A stretch of DNA of 26,517 bases from positions 122,795 to 149,311 of the forward strand of contig MLAK01001126.1 of NCBI GenBank assembly GCA_001839685.1. The letters are read 5' to 3'. How positions within the stretch are numbered: the stretch's first letter is position 1; the number at the start of each line of letters is the position of its first letter. Below the pieces are notes generated by a model. The model did no database searches. It was not told the DNA's origin and saw only the letters and a list, made by a program, of their open reading frames with translations. Origin of the DNA: Tritrichomonas foetus (lineage: Eukaryota; Parabasalia; Tritrichomonadida; Tritrichomonadidae). The position numbers were made by a program, and so were the translations under genes. Shown here one piece after another: positions 20,095 through 26,517 of the stretch.

Positions 20095-21042
20095 TCAAAC
20101 TAAACGGTTATATTGAAAAAAAAAGACATAAAAATTTTGATAAATGGTCTGGCCATGAATTCGGCAAAAATACATGATCAAACTTTGCTAATTCCCAAAA
20201 ATTACAATAATTTATTTCGATTCACCTTTGCTGCTGACATCATATAACAATTGTCTAAAAATAATAACAAGAATTTTAAGGAGGAAATAAATAGGGAATT
20301 TTGTCACTTTTTGCCACATCATTTCACATTCAAAATGATCTTGAAGAGACTTCTTTTTTCATTTCATGAGAGTAAATGATATGTTTATCTTTAAAGATCG
20401 TATTTAAATTGAATCTTTAATTATAGCCACATCACCATATTACTGAATAAAATATGCTTTTCTAATTTTTGAGAGAAAATCATATGAATGTATCTTTTTA
20501 CAAAAATTTCTTTCAATATTAATTTATACATACAATAAAAAGATAATTTCTTTAGAGATTCATTTTATGTTCAAGACGCTAAATTGTCTATTGATGTTAA
20601 TAATATTGGTTTTGACAGATCTAGCTGAAAATTAAGATTTGATATACTTTCTAAAAAAAGAATGATGAAGACGAATAAGTTTTGGGTTGTTTCATTTTTA
20701 ATTAAAAATATTATTAAGTAATGAGAAACGATCATTTTATCGTCATCTTTGAGATATAAAAACATAGCAGATTACTTTCTTTCTAAGCTTTGTGGTTTGA
20801 TATTATTTTACTAAATTTTCACTTTAACCATTGTGGCGTTAAAAAGAAATCCTCACTTTGAAGTGCTTCTTATCTTATTTATCCAAAACTCACTGAAGTA
20901 ATTTGATTTATTTATCAAATATACATTTATTGTTGAGAGTTCACAAATTGATTCTATCTTTATGTTAATGTCATTAAAAGAAGGAGTTTTTCGGTTTCCT
21001 GATGGAATTTCACTTTTTAAGTCACCCCAAAAACTCGTAAAC
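20095..21042. other. Spacer without a recognised gene
   Basis: AT-rich DNA between the VIT-VWA start and the 13-bp repeat array. Short minus-strand ORFs at 20571-20765 and 20853-21062 have no recognisable features, and the second would start at TTG. I see no RNA gene. Confidence 0.5.
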
Positions 21043-21130
21043 AAATCAAGAGAACAAATCAATAGAACAAGTCAAGAGAACAAATCAAGAGAACAAATCA
21101 ATAGAACAAATCAAGAGAACAAATCAAATA
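21043..21130 (+). repeat. 13-bp tandem repeat array (6 full units plus a partial)
   Basis: Units of AAATCAAGAGAAC and AAATCAATAGAAC are arranged as G-type, T-type, G-type (with one A-to-G change at its third base), then G, T, G again. The six units read as one 39-bp block duplicated. A partial unit follows at 21121-21130. The array lies 76 bases past the stop codon of the Rab gene. Confidence 0.95.
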
Positions 21131-21206
21131 TTGTTTGCTAAACAAAAGGTAGATGAAGATGAATAGAGATCGTATATTTACTTTATTTTCGTTTTCTTTG
21201 TATGGT

Positions 21207-21866
21207 TTAGCAGCTGCATCCGCCAGACTGTTTATTTCCGTTTTCTCCTTCACCGAGTTTCACAGCATTAGGAAGATTATCTCTCGAGCTTTCACTTTCG
21301 ATGTTGTTTTTCACGATGTAGTCGACAAGCGTCATGATTGATTCGTGAAGGTTTGTTCCATCTTTTGCGGACGTTTCGAAAAATGCGAGGAAGTTATTTT
21401 CTTTTGTATATTCTTCAATTTCTGTCCTTCTCTGTTCCCAATCTGCATTTTTCGTCATAAGGTCAATTTTATTGCCAAGCAAAAGTGTTGGTACAGGTTG
21501 ACCTTCTGCTGTTTGCACTTTTTCGTCGATATCTTTCTTCCAGACTTTTGTCATGTCAAAAGTTGCATTTCTCATTACATCAAAAACGACGATAGCTCCA
21601 ACTGATTCGCGATAATAAACTCCGGTCATATTTCCGAAGCGCTCCTGTCCGGCAATGTCCCACAATTGAATATCGACAGTGGTGTTCTCGTTACATTGTA
21701 CGATCTTGTTTGCAAAATCAACGCCGATTGTGATCTTATAAAATTCTGAAAAGTTGCCTTCAACGAATTGTCGAATGAGTGAAGTTTTTCCTGTTCCCAT
21801 GTCGCCAACAACAATGATCTTCAATACACGTTGGGTTGTCTCCTCCTGCGTCTCAGTTGCGTCCAT
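21207..21866 (-). CDS. Rab32/38-like small GTPase
   Basis: A 219-residue Rab-family GTPase, a membrane-trafficking switch. The nucleotide-binding motifs are complete: P-loop GDMGTGKTS (21-29), switch I with T46 (TIGVDFA), switch II WDIAGQE (69-75, catalytic Q74), NKID (132-135) and ETSAK (164-168). The C-terminus is GGCSC, a CxC double-prenylation signal. Ile in place of the usual Thr in WDIAGQE, together with FGNMTGVYYRES, is the signature of the Rab32/38 group, which in other eukaryotes serves lysosome-related organelles, mitochondria and autophagy. The first ATG in frame gives a normal Rab length with a short N-terminal extension. Subfamily assignment rests on motifs only. The gene is richer in GC than its flanks. 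Confidence 0.93.
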   Translation of the reverse strand: MDATETQEETTQRVLKIIVVGDMGTGKTSLIRQFVEGNFSEFYKITIGVDFANKIVQCNENTTVDIQLWDIAGQERFGNMTGVYYRESVGAIVVFDVMRNATFDMTKVWKKDIDEKVQTAEGQPVPTLLLGNKIDLMTKNADWEQRRTEIEEYTKENNFLAFFETSAKDGTNLHESIMTLVDYIVKNNIESESSRDNLPNAVKLGEGENGNKQSGGCSC

Positions 21867-22702
21867 TTGATTATTGTTTTTACTATTTTTTTCACTTCTT
21901 TATTCCACTTTTTGGATTTTCAATACAAATTGAGCAGTAATTCTATTAAATGACAACTTTTTGATTGAGGCTCTATAAAAAATCTATAAAATCGTAATAT
22001 TGATCATCAAAAACCGGAAAATTCACCATGAGAAATGGTGAATTAATGTCAATTCGATCAATTTTTTTGTGAAAAATCATAGAATTATTTGATAGATTTC
22101 TGAAACATCTTTCTCAAAAAGACGAAAGTGAATGATTTTTAGAATAGATTTATCTTCATAATTTTTCAATAAATAGATATTACTACATGATAGTAAGTTT
22201 AAACACTATATTTTATATTCCGAATTATTAATAGCATAATCGATTAATTAAATAAAATTTTATTTTATCAAAAAATGATAATTAAATTTAAGTTAGATAA
22301 TATCATTTTATTCCCATAGGCTAATATAAATGATTTAGGAAGTGATGGAAACACAATTATTGATACATTCATTTCAAAGAAGTAGTTGATCGTTCTCGAT
22401 ATATAGAAGGTGTCTCCTATTAATAAAATCAGACAATATAATTAATGTTCAACAATAAATGTTGATGAAAAACATCTTTTCAAAATTCGTAATATGAAAG
22501 AATTCAAAATGTTAATTTTTGAACAAGATTGTATTATCATTGATATCTAATATGGATCAATAATATTCTCATCAATTTGGTGTCTCTAAACTTCTCTAAC
22601 CAAACGAATGAATGAATGTCAACAAATCTAATTTGGAAATGTCAGTTCAAGTCAAAAGAAATAAAAAACAACGAGTAAATAAAAAAATTAAAATATGCCT
22701 AC
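21867..22702. other. Spacer without a recognised gene
   Basis: AT-rich DNA upstream of the Rab gene and downstream of the gelsolin-like gene. I see no ORF, RNA gene or repeat array in it. Confidence 0.6.
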
Positions 22703-23749
22703 TTATTTATTGAAAATCAGAGCGAGATTTGGTGGGATTCTGGATTTATCAAATACAAGAATGTCTCTTGTCTGGTATTCTGGTTGATCATTCATCCATT
22801 TCATTGCGTTGAGTTGAGTTTGCTTCTCTTCTTCAGTGAGTGGATCGACATGTCCGACGTAGAGGTAGAGGGAGTTATCACTTGTGTCGATAACCGCTGC
22901 TCCGTTTTCTGGGAGGTTGTCTAAGTCCGGGTCGTTTGTTGTTGTCATCATTTCACCATCAAAAATGTTGATGTGGAGGAGAGTTTTTGTGAATTGAATT
23001 TCAAAGAAAAATTGGTCGCCATAATTATGTCCAGTTTGCATCATATCTTTATGACCACCCATTTGGTGAATCATTTGATTGAATTCTGGGCTGTCGAGCG
23101 TTCTAATAATGCGAATTACATTATCGCATTTTGTATCTTCAACCATGAGCTGGAGAAGCTTCTCACCGAGTCCTACCAAAAACTCATCGGCATCTGGGCC
23201 AACAAAGAGGTAAAGTGCGCGATTTTTGGCCATTCTTGTTGTATCATAAATGAAAACGCCAGTTGGTGAAAGTTCTGAACTGCGCGGCCGTAAGAAAAAT
23301 GCAATTGGACGAGATTTTCCACGAACGTTAATCAAGCGATCGACATATCTGAAGTTAATTGCTTTCAAATTACCGTCTGAAATTGTGTTGATTGTTTTAG
23401 TGATTTTTCTGACGTTATGATTCCATTCATGTGTTTCTTTGTCTTCTTCTGTTGCGTTTTCATCTAATTCGTCTTCTGAAAATTCTTCAATGGCAACATC
23501 GCGTTCGGCTACTTCTGGTTCGGTTTCTTCGATTTCTGGTTCTGGTTGTGGTTCTGGTTCCTTTTGTGGCTCTGGTTCTGGTTCTGGAGCAGATCTTGTT
23601 TGTTGAGGGTCTTCAATCGATTCAACTACCTTCTCTTCTTGCTTTTCTTCTGGTTCCTCTTCTTCTGGTGGGGCTGGCCAGACGAGCAAGAGGACAAAAA
23701 TGACCACAAGGACTACCAGATAAATAAAAAGAGTTCCGAACAATGACAT
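22703..23749 (-). CDS. Membrane-anchored gelsolin-fold protein
   Basis: A 348-residue protein with an unusual layout. An N-terminal membrane segment (about 4-24, FGTLFIYLVVLVVIFVLLLV) looks like a signal anchor. A Pro/Glu-rich, strongly acidic spacer (about 25-106, including EPEPEP runs) follows. The rest (about 113-348) carries two gelsolin-like modules: about 130-225, with SSELSPTGVFIYDTTR then ALYLFVGPDADEF, and about 240-340, with LPENGAAVIDTSDNSLYLYV. In gelsolin, villin and Sec23/24 this fold binds actin or partners. Calcium ligands are not obvious. No signal for secretion other than the anchor is seen. The start is the first ATG and immediately precedes the anchor. The fold call rests on motif pattern and could be refined by structure; an actin role is inference. 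Confidence 0.8.
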   Translation of the reverse strand: MSLFGTLFIYLVVLVVIFVLLLVWPAPPEEEEPEEKQEEKVVESIEDPQQTRSAPEPEPEPQKEPEPQPEPEIEETEPEVAERDVAIEEFSEDELDENATEEDKETHEWNHNVRKITKTINTISDGNLKAINFRYVDRLINVRGKSRPIAFFLRPRSSELSPTGVFIYDTTRMAKNRALYLFVGPDADEFLVGLGEKLLQLMVEDTKCDNVIRIIRTLDSPEFNQMIHQMGGHKDMMQTGHNYGDQFFFEIQFTKTLLHINIFDGEMMTTTNDPDLDNLPENGAAVIDTSDNSLYLYVGHVDPLTEEEKQTQLNAMKWMNDQPEYQTRDILVFDKSRIPPNLALIFNK

Positions 23750-24025
23750 TTTAAATTTCGATTTTTGGACTTTTTATTTCACATTGATTGTAAAATATTT
23801 ATTCTCAAATTTAATTGGCCATGTTGTTTTTATTGAAAAAGATATGATTTTGTGAAAGTTGATAGTATGTCACTTCACATGACAAGATACATAAAATCAT
23901 ACGAAATTGAGATACAATAAAATGAAAAAAATGACTTTTTGTGAGTTCAAATGGCGAAAATTTGCAGAAATTTGGCTAGATAAACTGTTAAAAAGTTTGG
24001 TGTCATGTGATATGAAGTGATTCAA
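23750..24025. other. Spacer, promoter side of the gelsolin-like gene
   Basis: AT-rich DNA with no recognisable initiator match close to the ATG. It ends at the left target-site copy of the transposable element. Confidence 0.5.
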
Positions 24026-24033
24026 TAGAATTC
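24026..24033 (+). repeat. Left target-site duplication, TAGAATTC
   Basis: An exact copy of the 8 bases at 25250-25257, each directly abutting an end of the inverted-repeat element. A ninth shared base (A) makes 8 or 9 bp possible. Confidence 0.85.
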
Positions 24034-24047
24034 AGAGGTGCCAGGAC
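24034..24047 (+). repeat. Left terminal inverted repeat
   Basis: AGAGGTGCCAGGAC, a perfect 14-bp inverted match to 25236-25249. The match stops inward, where the left continues TAAATAACG and the right (reverse complement) continues CCCCCTCAAG. Confidence 0.9.
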
Positions 24048-24580
24048 TAAATAACGTATTTTTTTGATGAATTTTGAGGGCTCATATTTCCTCATGTATA
24101 CAACATAACAACGATTTGGTTTTACCTATAGAGTTCATATATACTATACTATTAGATCATACTATTTAGAACTANATATTTCNTGTAGATAGCAAGATAA
24201 AAAATCATCCTAAGAAACAACTATTTCGTCAATAACTCTATATCTATTTGACTAAAACTATTAATTTATATATTAATATATGAAAACACAATAACCAAAT
24301 GTGTAGAATTGTTTTTATGATAAAATAATTTTTATAAGTGGAGAAAAATGCAATTTTCCATTTTTTTTCTGAATAATGATATTTATCTCGAAGTGAGGTA
24401 CGAGTCAGAGGGATAACTATCTTTCAAAAGTAAGTTCCTTCCATAGTCTACAACATATCAGAATAGACAGCAAATCGGCTCAGCGGGTGCAAAAATTTTG
24501 GGGGGTACAAAGTTTGGCGCCATTTAAGTTAATATTGAATAGTTTACAAATATATTGAGAACGTTCTTGACTCTTTCTAA

Positions 24581-24892
24581 CTCTCACATTTTCTAGATTT
24601 TGAAGGCGATTGCTCATCAGATGAGGAGGAAGACATCGAATTACGAGAAGAAGAGAATAGATTTCCATATTCAGAGGCAAAAATTCTACTTCCCAAAGAT
24701 GATTTCAACCCGCCAGAGTTCCCCAGTGGTGGCACTCACAATGCAAACATTGTAGATATTGACATCGATTCATTTATTGACATTAGAGAAATTATTAAGC
24801 AGAAAGTTGTCGACACATCGAAGGGCACGTTATTACTTCAACGCAGAGAAAACAGAAAAGAAGAGAGAAGCAGTCATCAACATGAAATGTAA
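24581..24892 (+). pseudogene. ATG-less acidic open frame within the transposable element
   Basis: 103 codons open after a TAA at 24578-24580 and close at TAA 24890-24892. The translation is protein-like: an acidic start (FEGDCSSDEEEDIELREEE), then LLPKDDFNPPEFPSGG, then a stretch ending in basic residues. It contains no usable ATG near its start, so it is either a 3' exon, a decayed piece or the middle of a frameshifted gene. TTCTAAC...TTTTCTAG just inside its 5' edge resembles a 3' splice site but does not match the known trichomonad intron end. No family is recognised. Confidence 0.4.
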
Positions 24893-25142
24893 GAAGAAAA
24901 GTCGTGCAGAGAAAGTTCGCTTTTTAAGTCCTATTGGCCAAATAACTGATGATGAGAACGCTTTAATGAGCGTTGAAGAGGCACTGGTCTTCTTTCTTGG
25001 CTATGACAGTCCAATTAACGCTGATTTGAAGCGCATCAGCTTCGGTAAAGGTGGACTCGCTTCCTTCAGCACGATACATCAGAAATGCGGTTTGAAAGGT
25101 TTACAAAATTGGATTATGACTCATCCATATTTCTGCACCTAG
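24882..25142 (+). CDS. Small uncharacterised ORF in the transposable element
   Basis: From the ATG at 24882 this frame codes 86 residues; it is open further upstream (to about 24759) without another ATG. It starts MKCKKKSRAEKVRFLSPIGQ and continues with a helical Leu/Phe-rich part (SVEEALVFFLGYDSP) and a Gly/His/Cys-containing tail ending at HPYFCT. It overlaps the end of the preceding acidic frame by 11 bases (ATGAAATGTAA), so the two may be one gene split by a frameshift. It stops 107 bases before the element's right end. There is no DDE or zinc-finger pattern that I can identify. Function unknown. Confidence 0.4.
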   Translation: MKCKKKSRAEKVRFLSPIGQITDDENALMSVEEALVFFLGYDSPINADLKRISFGKGGLASFSTIHQKCGLKGLQNWIMTHPYFCT

Positions 25143-25235
25143 CGAGGCAATTTTGTTGTTTAAACATTTGTTTGTTATTACACCATATGTATATTCATAT
25201 ATATAATTTTCGAAAGAATTGGCGTCTTGAGGGGG

Positions 25236-25249
25236 GTCCTGGCACCTCT
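25236..25249 (-). repeat. Right terminal inverted repeat
   Basis: GTCCTGGCACCTCT, preceded by a run of six G bases (25231-25236) that overlaps its first base. It pairs with the left end at 24034-24047. Confidence 0.9.
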
Positions 25250-25257
25250 TAGAATTC
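25250..25257 (+). repeat. Right target-site duplication, TAGAATTC
   Basis: Identical to 24026-24033 and directly adjacent to the right terminal repeat. Confidence 0.85.
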
Positions 25258-26517
25258 ACGATCGATATCAGTAATGATTCTACAACATAATGAATCTTGT
25301 TATAAATTGTGCTAGTTGACTAATTTCATTTCGATACATTTACACAGAAATACAAAAATTCTGTATCACTTGCTTTAAAGTTGAGTATCTTTTCAATAAT
25401 GAATTAAACAAAAATGAATTTAATAATAATGAATATTGCAATAATGTTTCTGTACTGTTGGTGTTTGACATCGAATTAATGAAAAATGATACTAATAATA
25501 ATGAAATATTAATTTAATGATAAATAATTTTGGGATACAAATCCGTTTCAAACTCATGAGAAATTGTTGATAAATATTTGCAATATTGGTTAGATTATAT
25601 AACTAAAAATCCCGGAAACTAATTGTTAAATTTTTATAATATTCTTAATAAATACTTATTATATCTAGATATAAATCTAAAGAAAGAATATTTTAAAATA
25701 TGAAGCAATTTTGTCAGAGAAGTCCTCAGCTATAAAGGGTTAAATTAATTCACACTTTCTTTGGTTTTTATTGTTCATTCATCTGGTGAATCGATCGATA
25801 AGTAGTGTCTGCGAAATAGATCTCATTCACCAATACCTCTTCCTTAGCCTTAATCAATTATGTATTAAGTCATCGCCTACTTTTAGGAGCCTGTGATATC
25901 ACAGAATGTTTGGAGAAAGACAAATAACAAATAAACCATTAACTTTGAACAACTTAGAAATATGTCATCAATTGAAATGAAATGAATTTCTGATCAAGAT
26001 CAAAAATTCTAGTCAAATATTTTTTTCCCTTAGGCAAATATCGTATCAAGGAAAGATATTGTATGTATATATTTGACTTCTTTTATTAACTAAAGTGCAG
26101 GAAAAAAAAAATCGCATTTCATCCTGATAGATTTTGAAATTTCTCAAATTAATTGATGGTATCAAGACTAGAACTACCTGCCATTAACCCATTGATGACA
26201 ATATTTTAAAATAACAAAACAAAAAACTAATTGATAAATCATGATAAAAATTGTTTATCCTTAATGAAAATGTTATTTGATTATGTTCATTCAATTTTTT
26301 GGTGGATTCGAAATCTGAAGAGTTTATTCTACAGATGTATACAAACCAAATAGTCTTAACGTACGAAATNACTNAAATGATNCTTANCATCAGTATTACT
26401 TAATNCCATCAGTCAAAAATCAAAACCCAAATAGCTAAAAGAATGACGAAAATTTCCCTTATCGCAAACTTCGCAAATGGCCGAATTCAAAAATATTTCG
26501 AAAATGATTCTGAAGAA
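25258..26517. other. AT-rich right end of the window without a recognised gene
   Basis: No credible ORF or RNA gene. It holds a 16-bp AT-rich palindrome (25659-25674) and five single N bases between 26370 and 26405 that mark low-quality assembly. The last bases could belong to a gene outside the window. Confidence 0.5.

Larger units (their letters stand above)
24034..25249. mobile_element. 1,216-bp inverted-repeat DNA transposon or large MITE
   Basis: The left end AGAGGTGCCAGGAC (24034-24047) is the perfect reverse complement of the right end GTCCTGGCACCTCT (25236-25249), and both ends are flanked by the same 8 bases, TAGAATTC. A 14-bp terminal repeat with an 8-9 bp duplication fits class II elements such as hAT, P, Merlin or Mutator-like. 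No transposase motif is visible, so the superfamily is unresolved and the copy is probably non-autonomous. It inserted in the spacer beyond the gelsolin-like gene. The interior holds two overlapping open frames (24581-24892, 24882-25142) in DNA clearly richer in GC than the flanks, and two N bases at 24175 and 24183. Confidence 0.85.

Noticed and set aside
20853..21062. 69-residue minus-strand ORF next to the 13-bp repeat
   Set aside because: It would start at TTG inside the repeat array, and no family features are seen.
24348..24600. Possible intron (GTAAGT at about 24430 to TAG at 24596) giving the acidic frame a 5' exon
   Set aside because: The upstream frame hits a TAA before the putative donor, and the acceptor lacks the ACTAACACACAG-type motif of trichomonad introns.
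25659..25674. 16-bp perfect palindrome TTATATCTAGATATAA
   Set aside because: Almost pure A/T, so such palindromes are expected by chance in this DNA; no nearby gene.
26184..26390. 68-residue minus-strand ORF at the right end
   Set aside because: It contains undetermined bases at its start and has no protein-like features.

Overview
The window is AT-rich nuclear DNA from a protist, most likely a trichomonad (Parabasalia, Tritrichomonas/Trichomonas-like). The reasons are: apparently intronless genes on both strands; short AT-rich spacers; a trichomonad-style two-repeat Myb protein; a very large BEACH-family protein in one exon; small GTPase and R-SNARE trafficking genes; and initiator-like TCA(C/T)(T/A) motifs just upstream of some start codons. 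The species call is inference. Scattered single N bases mark it as draft assembly.

Layout, left to right: a CDF zinc transporter with histidine-rich tails at both ends (263-1732, +); a 97-residue orphan (2051-2344, +); a longin R-SNARE (2936-3580, -); a broken or ATG-less small ORF (3958-4346, -); a 2.8-kb stretch with no gene and a strong G-over-C strand asymmetry; a two-repeat Myb regulator (7223-7903, +); a 1.4-kb spacer with poly-T tracts and a possible small inverted-repeat element; a 2,228-residue BEACH-family protein whose BEACH domain is cut down to a short remnant (9335-16021, +); a basic coiled-coil protein (16262-16981, +); a VIT-VWA protein with a ubiquitin domain embedded near its C-terminus (17262-20081, -); a 13-bp tandem repeat array; a Rab32-like GTPase (21207-21866, -); a membrane-anchored gelsolin-fold protein (22703-23749, -); and a 1.2-kb inverted-repeat transposable element with a perfect target-site duplication (24034-25249).

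Several genes belong to the endomembrane/cytoskeleton toolkit (SNARE, Rab32-like, BEACH, gelsolin-like). They are separate transcription units on both strands, not an operon, and nothing in the sequence shows that they act together. The strongest candidates for something new are the internal ubiquitin with an intact RLRGG-G junction inside the VIT-VWA protein, the in-frame truncated BEACH protein, and the transposable element, which carries two overlapping reading frames without a recognisable transposase.
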